A program made the position numbers and the translations under genes. The notes beneath the pieces are model-generated. The model made no database searches. It was not told the origin of the DNA and saw only the letters and a program-made list of their open reading frames with translations. This document shows, piece after piece, positions 27,059-35,667 of a stretch of DNA of 64,000 nucleotides. The stretch's first letter is position 1. Each line of letters begins with the position of its first letter. Source of the DNA: Paludibacter sp. UBA6032 (GTDB lineage Bacteria; Bacteroidota; Bacteroidia; Bacteroidales; Paludibacteraceae); contig DIZI01000016.1 of assembly GCA_002427885.1 (NCBI GenBank), positions 82,829 through 146,828 of the forward strand. Direction: 5' to 3'.

Positions 27059-28447
27059 ATGAAAGGTATGAAAAATGTATTACTAATTTTAATGTGTAGC
27101 GTTTTGAGTCTATCTTTAAACGCACAAACCATTGCAGCCAGAGAATATAACTCATTCTCAATTTGTGGTGATGGTTCTGTAATGGCTTGGGGAAGCAATG
27201 GTGCAGGTCAACTTGGAAATGGTACCACAAACGACAGCAATGTTCCAATACCGGTGAGTTCACTTACTGGTGTTATCTCCATTGCTGCCGGATTAGGACA
27301 TGCCATTGCTGTGAAATCAGATGGTACTGTTTGGACCTGGGGCAATAATTATAATGGTCAATTGGGTAATGGTTCAAATACCAAGAGCATAGTACCTGTG
27401 CAGGTAAGCGGACTTACCAATATTAAAGCTATTGCTGCAGGATATAATCATACATTGGCCATGAAAGATGACGGTACTGTATGGGCATGGGGATTTAACA
27501 TCGATGGTGAGCTGGGTAATGGAACGAGTTCTGACAGCAGTATCCCTGTAAAAGTAAGCGGACTAACAGGAATCATTGCTATTGCAGGAGGATATGAACA
27601 TTCGCTTGCTTTAAAAAGTGACGGAACCGTTTGGGCTTTTGGCTTAAATAGTTCAGGTGAACTTGGAAATGGAGCCTATGCTAGCAGCTACGTCCCTGTG
27701 CAGGTAACCGGGCTCTCAGGAATTACTGCAATTGCGTGTGGATATGAGAATTCATTTGCACTAAAAAATGATGGAACACTTTGGGTCTGGGGCTACAATA
27801 GCTTCGGGCAGTTTGGTAACGGGACCAATACTCAGAGAAATCCACTTGCCACACAGGTAAGTAATCTTACAGATATCCTTGCCATTGCAGGAGGTGAGAA
27901 ACACACACTTATTCTGAAAAAAGATGGAACTGTATGGGCCAGTGGAGACAATTATTATGGTCCTTTTGGTAATGGAACTACAGTTTCCAGTAATGTTTTT
28001 GTGAAAATGAATTCTCTCACCGGAATCACTGCTATCTCGGCGGGATACAGACATTCATTGGCTTTGAAAAATAACGGCACATTATGGGCAAGTGGAACCA
28101 ATGTTTTTGGTGAACTTGGAAATGGTACGAACGCAGAAAGCCATGTTCCGGTTCAGGTAACCGGCCTCTGCAGTGTGGCAACAGCATTGCCTGAAAATAT
28201 AGCATCACCTGGTATTTCTGTTTATCCGAATCCATGTAAAGGGAAGTTTACATTAGACACAAACGAAGCATTCGTTAATTCAACCTTAGAAATTTTCAAT
28301 TTAATGGGTGAAAATGTTTATTCAAAGCAAGTGACTGGAGCAAAGATGGATGTAAATACAGGTTTAAATACCGGAATTTATTTTGTCAGGCTTGTAAGTT
28401 TCAACGGTCAAAAAACCCATTCGCAAAGACTCATTGTAACAGAATAG
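27059..28447 (+). CDS. RCC1-repeat secreted protein with T9SS domain
   Basis: A 462-residue protein from ATG 27059 (ATG 27068 is equally plausible; both give a signal peptide ending NAQ). About seven RCC1-type blades of roughly 50 residues (about 30-360) repeat the pattern DGTVWAWGxNxxGELGNGT, forming a beta-propeller. A type A T9SS sorting domain (about 385-462) starts at VYPNPCKGKF. Bacterial RCC1 proteins are surface or secreted interaction modules without known enzyme activity. A strong terminator follows. Confidence 0.9.
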   Translation: MKGMKNVLLILMCSVLSLSLNAQTIAAREYNSFSICGDGSVMAWGSNGAGQLGNGTTNDSNVPIPVSSLTGVISIAAGLGHAIAVKSDGTVWTWGNNYNGQLGNGSNTKSIVPVQVSGLTNIKAIAAGYNHTLAMKDDGTVWAWGFNIDGELGNGTSSDSSIPVKVSGLTGIIAIAGGYEHSLALKSDGTVWAFGLNSSGELGNGAYASSYVPVQVTGLSGITAIACGYENSFALKNDGTLWVWGYNSFGQFGNGTNTQRNPLATQVSNLTDILAIAGGEKHTLILKKDGTVWASGDNYYGPFGNGTTVSSNVFVKMNSLTGITAISAGYRHSLALKNNGTLWASGTNVFGELGNGTNAESHVPVQVTGLCSVATALPENIASPGISVYPNPCKGKFTLDTNEAFVNSTLEIFNLMGENVYSKQVTGAKMDVNTGLNTGIYFVRLVSFNGQKTHSQRLIVTE

Positions 28448-28501
28448 GCATGGAAAATAATAACCCGAAAGAATCGTAAATTCGTATATATTTTAAAACT
28501 T

Positions 28502-28540
28502 CGGCTGAATTTCCCAAAAGGAAATTCAGCCGTTTTTTTT
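28502..28540 (+). terminator. Strong Rho-independent terminator
   Basis: A 13-base perfect stem (CGGCTGAATTTCC at 28502-28514 with its complement at 28520-28532), a CAAAA loop and a T8 tail, ending the RCC1 gene's transcript. Confidence 0.95.
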
Positions 28541-28555
28541 AATCTCCTTCCTTCC

Positions 28556-28584
28556 TTGTTTCCCAAATAAATTCCGTAGCTTTG
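28556..28584 (+). promoter_or_regulatory. Promoter of dnaG
   Basis: A -33 TTG (28556-28558), an 18-base gap and a perfect TAGCTTTG (28577-28584). Transcription would start near 28591, so the palindrome at 28599-28630 would lie inside the leader. Confidence 0.75.
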
Positions 28585-28598
28585 TAATCCAAAATTTC

Positions 28599-28630
28599 TT
28601 GTAGAGACGCATTGCCATGCGTCTCTACAA
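28599..28630. repeat. Perfect 14-bp palindrome of the TAGAGAC family, in the dnaG leader
   Basis: TTGTAGAGACGCAT (28599-28612) pairs with ATGCGTCTCTACAA (28617-28630) around a TGCC loop. It ends 14 bases before the dnaG start codon, so in RNA it would form a stable hairpin beside the ribosome-binding region. Confidence 0.93.
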
Positions 28631-28644
28631 CAGATGCAAATTAT

Positions 28645-30597
28645 ATGATTGACCAACCTACCATAGACCGGATTACCGATGCCGCTCAAATTCAAGATGT
28701 GGTGTCGGATTATGTCACGCTGAAAAAACGTGGTGTGAATTTGCTGGGGCTATGTCCTTTTCACAACGAAAAAACGCCTTCGTTTACAGTCTCGCCTGCT
28801 AAAGGAATTTTTAAATGTTTTGGTTGTGGTAAAGGTGGTAATTCGGTGCACTTCATCATGGAGCACGAACAAATATCGTATTACGAAGCACTGAAATACC
28901 TCGCCAAAAAGTATAATATCGAAGTTCAGGAACGGGAGCTGTCGAATGAAGAAATGGCTGTGCGTAATGATCGGGAATCGATGTTGTTGGTCAATGAATT
29001 TGCACAGAAACACTTCAGTCACACACTTCATCATCATATCGACGGAAAGTCTATCGGTCTCAGTTATTTCCGTGAACGCGGTTTCCGCGACGACATCATA
29101 CAGAAATTCCAGCTCGGTTACAGTCTCGATGAACGCGATGCCTTTACACAAGCCGCCATCAAAGCAGGTTATAACAAAGAATACCTGGTCAAAACGGGTC
29201 TTACTTTCGAAGGTGAAAATAATTACCTGGCCGATCGTTTTCGTGGACGGGTCATGTTTCCGGTACTTTCCCTCTCGGGAAAAGTGGTGGCATTCGGTGG
29301 ACGGATCCTCAAAAAGGATGATAAAATGGCGAAATACGTCAATTCACCCGAATCGGAAATTTACCATAAAAGTAACGAACTCTACGGCATTTATTTTGCC
29401 AAACAAGCCATTGTAAAACAAGACCGCTGTTTTCTGGTGGAAGGTTACACCGATGTTATTTCCATGCATCAGAGTGGTATCGAGAATGTGGTTTCTTCTT
29501 CGGGTACGTCGCTTACTCCGGGTCAGATACGATTGATCCACCGTTTTACCGAAAATGTTACAGTGATTTACGACGGTGATGCGGCCGGAATCAAAGCCTC
29601 CATCCGCGGGATTGATCTATTATTGGAAGAAGGTTTAAATATAAAAGTCCTGCTCCTTCCCGATGGCGATGATCCCGATTCATTTGCCCGTAAACACAAC
29701 GCCTCGGATTTTATTGAATACGTTCAAAAAGAATCTTCCGATTTTATCCGCTTTAAAACCAACCTTTTGTTGGCCGATGCCGGAAACGATCCGGTGAAAC
29801 GCGCGGGTCTGGTTCTCGATATTGTAAGCAGCATCGCCATTATTCCCAATAACATTATCCGGAGCGAATATGTAAAAGAATGCAGCACCTTGCTCAACGT
29901 TGATGAGCAAATGCTTTATCACCAAATAAATAAACTCAAGAATACAGAACAGGAAAAATCGGCCACCCGAAGACAAACGGAGTCTGCTGCTCAGGTAAAG
30001 ATTGATGAAACAACCGCTGCAAACACGCTGGCAAACACCGGAACAAAATTTGAAACTGAAGAACGAAATATCCTTCAAGTGCTGATTAAATACGGGGATA
30101 AATTCTTCTTTTATGCCGATCACGAAAAGGAACATCCGGTCACTGTGGGTGAATATATTCTTGAAGAACTGGAAAATGATCATCTGCAGTTAGGCAATCT
30201 TTTGCACGCATTGATGCTGGAAGAATACAAAAGCCATTTTCATCAGGAAAATTTTGTTGCCGAACGTTTTTTTCTTTATCATTCCAACAGCGAAATCAGT
30301 TCATTGACAGCCGATTTGATCTCCGAAAAATATACACTATCTAAAATTCACTCCAAACTGAAAAAGATAGAAGAGGAGGCTGACAGACTGAATGAGCTTA
30401 TCCCCCGTGTTGTTTTTGAATTGAAAAACAGTATCATTCTGGATCTAATCCGGCAGAAACTGTTGGAGATGAAAATTGCAAACGAAAACAAGAATAACAA
30501 ACTGGTTGACGAAATAATGGAGGAAATGAGTCGCTATGAAATTGTAAAAAAAGAACTTTCGAAACAACTGGGTGAAAGAATTATCATTAAATTATAG
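28645..30597 (+). CDS. dnaG: DNA primase
   Basis: A 650-residue primase that synthesises RNA primers for replication. The CHC2 zinc finger uses Cys37, His40, Cys58 and Cys61. The TOPRIM core has FLVEGYTDV (catalytic Glu) and YDGDAAG, and a DnaB-interaction region lies at the C-terminus. ATG 28645 matches the usual primase start (IDQPTIDRITDAAQI); an ATG at 28612 would add 11 residues encoded by the palindrome and is rejected. It is the first gene after a terminator. Confidence 0.97.
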   Translation: MIDQPTIDRITDAAQIQDVVSDYVTLKKRGVNLLGLCPFHNEKTPSFTVSPAKGIFKCFGCGKGGNSVHFIMEHEQISYYEALKYLAKKYNIEVQERELSNEEMAVRNDRESMLLVNEFAQKHFSHTLHHHIDGKSIGLSYFRERGFRDDIIQKFQLGYSLDERDAFTQAAIKAGYNKEYLVKTGLTFEGENNYLADRFRGRVMFPVLSLSGKVVAFGGRILKKDDKMAKYVNSPESEIYHKSNELYGIYFAKQAIVKQDRCFLVEGYTDVISMHQSGIENVVSSSGTSLTPGQIRLIHRFTENVTVIYDGDAAGIKASIRGIDLLLEEGLNIKVLLLPDGDDPDSFARKHNASDFIEYVQKESSDFIRFKTNLLLADAGNDPVKRAGLVLDIVSSIAIIPNNIIRSEYVKECSTLLNVDEQMLYHQINKLKNTEQEKSATRRQTESAAQVKIDETTAANTLANTGTKFETEERNILQVLIKYGDKFFFYADHEKEHPVTVGEYILEELENDHLQLGNLLHALMLEEYKSHFHQENFVAERFFLYHSNSEISSLTADLISEKYTLSKIHSKLKKIEEEADRLNELIPRVVFELKNSIILDLIRQKLLEMKIANENKNNKLVDEIMEEMSRYEIVKKELSKQLGERIIIKL

Positions 30598-30645
30598 CCA
30601 ACTCAAAAACGACTTTTCCAAAGCTTATTAAAATATTAAAACTAG

Positions 30646-31416
30646 ATGATTTTATTTGACCAACTTATTTTCGGACCCATTCACAGTCGCAGGCTGGGAC
30701 TTTCACTCGGTGTTAACCTGCTGCCAATTGATGCCAAAATATGTTCATTCAACTGTATTTATTGTGAGTGTGGATTCAATACCACCATGCAGGAATCTCC
30801 TATTCCGACCCGGTATCAGGTGAGGGAAGCATTGGAAACCAAACTGAAGGAAATGGCTGGCGAAAACCAGATTCCCGATGTAATAACTTTTGCAGGAAAT
30901 GGAGAGCCAACGCTTCATGCCGAATTTGAAGGCATTATTGACGATACAATTTATTTACGAAATGAATATTGTCCTTCGGCAAAGGTCAGCGTATTATCCA
31001 ATTCCACCAGAATTCACAAACCAGCTGTTTTCAGGGCGTTAAATAAAGTCGACAACAATATTTTGAAGTTCGATTCGGCTATCGACCGGACAATGAAACT
31101 GATGGACTGTCCCGTTGGCAGGCATTTCACCGTCAAATGGCTGGTTGAGCAGTTGCAAAGATTTGAGGGACGGTTGATAATTCAGACCATGTTCCTGCGT
31201 GGAGAAGTTAAAGGTGAAATCGTGGATAATACTTCGGAAACAGAAGTAAACTCATGGTTGAAAGCGTTAGAAGAAATAAAACCACAGCAGGTAATGATCT
31301 ATTCACTTGATCGGGAAGCGCCAACCAAAAACCTCGAAAAAATTTCAACGGAAGAACTGGATATTATTGCTATGAAAGTTAAGGCACTTGGGTTTGAGGT
31401 TTCTGTGGCGATATAA
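30646..31416 (+). CDS. Radical SAM protein
   Basis: A 256-residue protein with the radical SAM cluster motif CxxxCxxC at Cys33, Cys37 and Cys40 (ICSFNCIYCECG) and a SAM-binding FAGNGEPTLH segment. It resembles the COG0731-type group related to wyosine synthesis enzymes, which is found in bacteria without known wyosine. The reaction is unknown. It starts 48 bases after dnaG and could be cotranscribed. Confidence 0.88.
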   Translation: MILFDQLIFGPIHSRRLGLSLGVNLLPIDAKICSFNCIYCECGFNTTMQESPIPTRYQVREALETKLKEMAGENQIPDVITFAGNGEPTLHAEFEGIIDDTIYLRNEYCPSAKVSVLSNSTRIHKPAVFRALNKVDNNILKFDSAIDRTMKLMDCPVGRHFTVKWLVEQLQRFEGRLIIQTMFLRGEVKGEIVDNTSETEVNSWLKALEEIKPQQVMIYSLDREAPTKNLEKISTEELDIIAMKVKALGFEVSVAI

Positions 31417-31424
31417 TTACGCCT

Positions 31425-31536
31425 AACCCCTAAAAGAGAACAAGAAGTTTATAGTGAAAACATTTATATAAAAGTAATTATCAGATTCTACTAATTAATT
31501 CCCCTCCCGATAGCTATTGGGAAGGGCTTAGGGGTT
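31425..31536. repeat. Intergenic repeat with GATAGC-centred palindrome and outer inverted ends
   Basis: The outer ends are AACCCCTAA (31425-31433) and TTAGGGGTT (31528-31536). Inside the right end is an 18-base near-palindrome centred on AGCT (31505-31522, one G-T pair). CCCGATAGCTATCGGG-type sequences and CCCCTAA ends recur between genes in Bacteroidota. It fills the gap between the radical SAM and glycosyltransferase-like genes. Confidence 0.7.
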
Positions 31537-31541
31537 CTCAT

Positions 31542-32477
31542 ATGAAAATTCTTGTTTGTCCGTTAAACTGGGGATTGGGTCATGCCACCCGATGTGTACC
31601 AATTATCCGGGGACTTATGGCAGAAGGTCATGAGTTGATTCTGGTTGCTGATGGATTTCCACTTCAATTTTTAAAACAGGAATTCCCATCCCTTCGATTT
31701 ATTTCATTACCCTCCTACTCCATCCGATACAGCAAAAGTAATTCACAGGTAGCTGCCATGATTCGCAGTTTTCCATTCCTTGTCGGAGGAATAATCAGAG
31801 AACACCGATGGCTGAAGAAATTACTGAAAACAGAACATTTCGATCGGGTAATTTCCGATAACCGCTTTGGAATGTGGAACAAAAATACGCATTCCATCTA
31901 TATCACACATCAATTGATGGTGAAAATGCCGGACAAACTAAAATGTCTTGAATCTTTGGTTCACCTGATTCACAAAGGATTTATCAACCGTTATAACGAA
32001 TGTTGGATACCTGACAGAGAAGAAAACGACGGACTCTCGGGTGATTTGGCACATAAATATAAACTGCCATTAAACAGTAAATTTATCGGAGCTATATCCC
32101 GTTTTCAAACGCTAAAAGACATCGTACCGGATACTAGTTTTGAATTGGTGGCAGTGATTTCCGGTATAGAGCCGCAACGTTCACTATTCGAAAAGGAACT
32201 GATAGAAAAATTTCGGAATGTGAGACAACATACCTTGATTGTTTCGGGTCAACCGATGGAAAAGAAAAAAGAAATACATATCGGGAATGTAACACTCGTT
32301 TCCCATCTTTCAAGTGTCGAACTGGGCTCCGTTTTTCTAGGAGCAAAGCATATTATTTCCCGTTCGGGGTATTCAACTATTATGGATTTGGACGTATTGA
32401 ACTGCCTTCACAAAGCTGAATTTATTCCCACTCCCGGACAAACGGAGCAGGAATATCTCAAATTATTTCACAGTTAG
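31542..32477 (+). CDS. Glycosyltransferase-like protein (MurG/UGT fold), possibly shortened
   Basis: A 311-residue protein with a GT-B glycosyltransferase start, VCPLNWGLGHATRCVPIIRG, and late motifs VVAVISGIEPQRS and FIPTPGQTEQEYL. The family is widespread in Bacteroidota without a defined substrate. Remembered homologs extend perhaps 30-40 residues beyond the GQTEQEYL motif; here the frame stops after LKLFHS, so the C-terminal helix may be lost or the end may be frameshifted. The upstream gap is filled by the intergenic repeat. Confidence 0.75.
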   Translation: MKILVCPLNWGLGHATRCVPIIRGLMAEGHELILVADGFPLQFLKQEFPSLRFISLPSYSIRYSKSNSQVAAMIRSFPFLVGGIIREHRWLKKLLKTEHFDRVISDNRFGMWNKNTHSIYITHQLMVKMPDKLKCLESLVHLIHKGFINRYNECWIPDREENDGLSGDLAHKYKLPLNSKFIGAISRFQTLKDIVPDTSFELVAVISGIEPQRSLFEKELIEKFRNVRQHTLIVSGQPMEKKKEIHIGNVTLVSHLSSVELGSVFLGAKHIISRSGYSTIMDLDVLNCLHKAEFIPTPGQTEQEYLKLFHS

Positions 32478-32506
32478 TACTTATTATAACTACAAATTTT
32501 CGAGAG

Positions 32507-33427
32507 TCAATTCACATAATGAATATTGGCAAAAGTCCGCTTCACCCCTTTCAGGTAATGGACATCTGCATACCCGAATATTACAAATAATCCTTCCCGC
32601 GACGGAAATTTGATTCCCCATTTTTCCCGAAACAGGCGTGCTTTTTTCCCGCTTTGAATAAACGGATGAACCGCACCCAGCATACAGGTTCCCAATCCAA
32701 GCGATTCACCGGCCAGCATTGCATAAGTTGCTGCAACGATGGGATCGGCCGGATCGGTATAGGGTGAGCCGTAGAAATACATGGCTAGAGGAGCATCGTA
32801 ATTTATCCAGTTGTCACCCTTTTTCATGCTGTCGACATAAATATCGAATACCGGCTTAATAAAACCACGCATCATCTCGTCGTTTGCCTTACCCCAAAAT
32901 GGCCGCATAATTGTCAAAAACCATCGGGAAACCAACCATCTGATCCCTTCCAGATATTTTGAGAAATCAATAGCAAAAGAACGCACAACATCCTTATTCT
33001 CAAAGACGACAACATGGACATCCGAAGGTGGCAAACCCATGGGTGCGGTTTGAGCTGCATCTAAGATTTGTTTTATTTTTTCCCGATCAACAGGTTTCTC
33101 TTTAAATTTCCTGATACTCCGCCGACGTTGGAGCATTGCCAACAAGGCATTATAATCAGGCACATCTTTTTTATGAGGCAAATCGAATAAATCGGAAGGT
33201 GAAAGTTCACGACCTTCAATTGTTATAGCTCCCGTTGGACAAGCCATCATACAATGACCGCAAGCGACACATCCAAATACAGATTTATCGGATTTTACCA
33301 ACTTGTTATCTACAATTTCAAAATTAAAGTCCGAACAAACCCTCACACACAATCCGCACAATGTACATTTATCCGTGTCGATAGCAATACTTGCCGGTTC
33401 TTTAGTTCGTGAAGTTGGAATGGCCAT
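32507..33427 (-). CDS. Nitroreductase with N-terminal 2[4Fe-4S] ferredoxin domain
   Basis: A 306-residue cytosolic protein. Two ferredoxin clusters are ligated by Cys21/24/27/31 and Cys53/56/59/63 (CxxCxxCxxxC twice), followed by a nitroreductase-like FMN domain (about 90-300) with RRRSIRKFKEKPVD. The arrangement suggests electron transfer from a low-potential donor to flavin, but the acceptor is unknown. It is a common anaerobe family. Confidence 0.9.
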   Translation of the reverse strand: MAIPTSRTKEPASIAIDTDKCTLCGLCVRVCSDFNFEIVDNKLVKSDKSVFGCVACGHCMMACPTGAITIEGRELSPSDLFDLPHKKDVPDYNALLAMLQRRRSIRKFKEKPVDREKIKQILDAAQTAPMGLPPSDVHVVVFENKDVVRSFAIDFSKYLEGIRWLVSRWFLTIMRPFWGKANDEMMRGFIKPVFDIYVDSMKKGDNWINYDAPLAMYFYGSPYTDPADPIVAATYAMLAGESLGLGTCMLGAVHPFIQSGKKARLFREKWGIKFPSREGLFVIFGYADVHYLKGVKRTFANIHYVN

Positions 33428-33452
33428 TTTTATTCCTAATAAAAAATTGATA

Positions 33453-33460
33453 CAAATATA
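33453..33460 (-). promoter_or_regulatory. -7 box (TATATTTG) for the ferredoxin-nitroreductase gene
   Basis: A perfect minus-strand TAnnTTTG, with a TTG at 33481-33479 18 bases upstream. The leader would be about 20 bases. Confidence 0.65.
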
Positions 33461-33497
33461 CAGAAAAAATTATTTCAACAATGAATTTAAAGAAACC

Positions 33498-33531
33498 GCC
33501 GGGATATTCTCTATTAAAGAATACTCCCGGC
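33498..33531 (-). terminator. Hairpin between minus-strand genes
   Basis: GCCGGGATATTCT (33498-33510) pairs with AGAATACTCCCGGC (33518-33531) with a single bulge. It lies downstream of the EF-hand-like gene and upstream of the nitroreductase promoter; the T-run is weak. Confidence 0.55.
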
Positions 33532-33585
33532 AGTTAAGATTCAGGTGTTAACTAGACAACCTTAAAAAAATAATTTAATTCTTTA

Positions 33586-34779
33586 TTACCTGCGATTTGA
33601 TTCCGTGTTATCTGCAGAACGACTTTCTCTTTTTGTATTAGGTTGTTCACTTCGTACGGTTGCAGCCGGTTTACGTTCTACTACATTTGGTTTTGCAACA
33701 ACTCTTGGTTTATTTACTTCCTGCGCAGGTCTTGTATTATTATTTCGTGAATCATTATTTGAATTCCTTCGAACGTTATTTGAATTGGAATTCGGAGTTT
33801 GATAGCTTTCTCTGTTTGAGTTTGTAACTGATCTGTTAGCCGGAACCGAATTTACATCTCTATTGCTTTCCCTGTTATTAGCCGGAGATGTAGAAGGAGT
33901 ATAAGTTCTGTTGGTGGAATTCTGTCTGTTCGTATTTACATTTTGGTTTCTACCCGAACTATTTATGTCCACATTTCTACGTTCTGATTCGCCTGATTGA
34001 TAATCCGGGCGGGTTTGTAATCGATCTCCTGTTCTGTTTCTGCCTTGATCAATAGCTTGTTTGTTAACCACATTTTGGTTGCGGCGGGTAAAAGTACGAT
34101 CGGGATAGCGGGTTCCATAATCATTTCGGCTAATTGATCTGTACAATCTGTCATTGTAACCGTTTCTTCTTCTATCAGTATAATAATATCTGTAATCGTG
34201 ATTGATATGCGAATAAATGTGATTCATGTAGAAATTCACTGCATAGGGACGCCGATCACGATAATAGCGGGGATAGTAACCCCAATAATAAGGTGAGTAC
34301 CAGCTACGATATCTGATCCCATAAAAATATGCGAAAATTGATGGAGTATAAACATATACAGGTTCCACTATATAATTATTTCCGTACAAATAAGGATCGC
34401 CGATTACCTGAACAATGGTTCTGTTATTACGATTTTTTTCAACCATGATTGTAGCAACATCCTGGTAAACATCCGGACCAAGAACAGCCTGAATGACAAC
34501 CAAATGAACATTGTTTTCGGATGATTCAATAACCCGTAGATAATCTACTTCACCATCTCCATTTAAATCCAGATTGGATATTTGACTATCATAATCATTC
34601 AGTCTCATTTCGAAATCCTGTAAGTTTTTCGAATCACCAAAAACTGAAGCAACGGCTTTTAAATCCAGATTATCACTTATATCCTCGTTCTGAGCCTGAA
34701 CCGTAATTCTTTCCTGTGCCACACAATGGAAGGTTGTAAATAAAGCTACCACCAGCAGGCTTGCTAATTTTGTTTTCAT
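33586..34779 (-). CDS. Secreted protein with EF-hand-like loop and disordered Asn/Arg-rich tail
   Basis: A 397-residue protein with a signal peptide (cleavage near AQ22). An EF-hand-like acidic loop, DLNGDGEVDYLRV, lies near residue 70, then a VHLVVIQAVLGPDVYQDVA segment, a tyrosine/tryptophan-rich stretch (about 140-200), and a ~190-residue low-complexity tail rich in Asn, Arg, Ser and Thr. No enzyme motif is seen. The tail looks disordered and basic and may bind acidic polymers or wall material; that is a guess. It has no T9SS domain. Confidence 0.7.
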   Translation of the reverse strand: MKTKLASLLVVALFTTFHCVAQERITVQAQNEDISDNLDLKAVASVFGDSKNLQDFEMRLNDYDSQISNLDLNGDGEVDYLRVIESSENNVHLVVIQAVLGPDVYQDVATIMVEKNRNNRTIVQVIGDPYLYGNNYIVEPVYVYTPSIFAYFYGIRYRSWYSPYYWGYYPRYYRDRRPYAVNFYMNHIYSHINHDYRYYYTDRRRNGYNDRLYRSISRNDYGTRYPDRTFTRRNQNVVNKQAIDQGRNRTGDRLQTRPDYQSGESERRNVDINSSGRNQNVNTNRQNSTNRTYTPSTSPANNRESNRDVNSVPANRSVTNSNRESYQTPNSNSNNVRRNSNNDSRNNNTRPAQEVNKPRVVAKPNVVERKPAATVRSEQPNTKRESRSADNTESNRR

Positions 34780-35027
34780 AATTGTATGTTTTTGTATTGA
34801 ATTTAATTTTTTATACTTTCAAATCAGAGCTCTCCTTTTATGTTTTAATCTGCTTTCAATTTTTGTGCCAAAAAATTTTCATTGAATATAAAAACAAAAA
34901 ATCAATTCATTACATAGTATATTTCAATCATATAACAACAAATATCATTGATAAAATAACCAGTTACTGAATACTCTTTCACATTAAATTCAATAGGATC
35001 AGAAGAAAGGATATCCGTTTTTCCGAT

Positions 35028-35060
35028 TTGGGTGTTTTTGGGGTAATTTTCTTATCTTTG
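35028..35060 (+). promoter_or_regulatory. Promoter of the cvpA-like gene
   Basis: A perfect TATCTTTG at 35053-35060 with a TTTG at 35028-35031 (21-base gap), 20 bases before the ATG. The rest of the 300-base divergent gap (34780-35079) is AT-rich with nothing else recognised. Confidence 0.6.
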
Positions 35061-35079
35061 TTCCTATAAAATTTCGATT

Positions 35080-35571
35080 ATGAATTCACTGGATCTTATT
35101 CTTCTGATTCCTATTGCACTTGGTTTTGTTTTTGGCCTTTTTAAAGGGTTAATTAGAGAACTGGCTTCGCTGGCAGCAATTGTTTTGGGTATCTATGGAG
35201 CAAAATTACTGACTCCAATGGTTTCAGACTTTCTCACAACCAAATTTGATTTTTCTAGCAAAACATCACAACCAATAGCCTTTCTTTTGATATTTCTGGT
35301 TATTGGAATAGGATTACTTTTTCTGGCCAAATTACTTGATAAGATATTTGAAGCTATGTATCTCGGTGGATTAAACAAACTGTTGGGAGGTTTATTCGGA
35401 GGACTTAAATTTGCGTTAATTGTAAGTGTTTTATTGAATGTTTTTAATGCTTTAGATAGCCGTTTTAGCATCCTCAGTGCGGAAACAAAAGAAAACTCAA
35501 TCGGTTACAAGCCACTATTGAAACTTGGGCCTACACTCTGGGATGAGGTGAAACAAAGCAAAACTGAGTAA
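35080..35571 (+). CDS. CvpA family membrane protein
   Basis: A 163-residue inner-membrane protein with four hydrophobic segments and the CvpA start LDLILLIPIALGFVFGLFKG. The E. coli namesake is needed for colicin V production; the general role is unresolved, with links to envelope homeostasis. It lies upstream of rnhB, a frequent housekeeping context. Confidence 0.88.
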   Translation: MNSLDLILLIPIALGFVFGLFKGLIRELASLAAIVLGIYGAKLLTPMVSDFLTTKFDFSSKTSQPIAFLLIFLVIGIGLLFLAKLLDKIFEAMYLGGLNKLLGGLFGGLKFALIVSVLLNVFNALDSRFSILSAETKENSIGYKPLLKLGPTLWDEVKQSKTE

Positions 35572-35667
35572 TCACCTTTTAATTCCGACGATAGAATTAA
35601 CAAAAACAATTGAATTAGTGATTAATAAATTATCTTGTTCATTCTATTGCAAATATTTATATCCAAA

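Noticed and set aside
29680..30183. 167-codon minus-strand frame opposite dnaG
   Set aside because: Shadow of the primase reading frame; no conserved motif.
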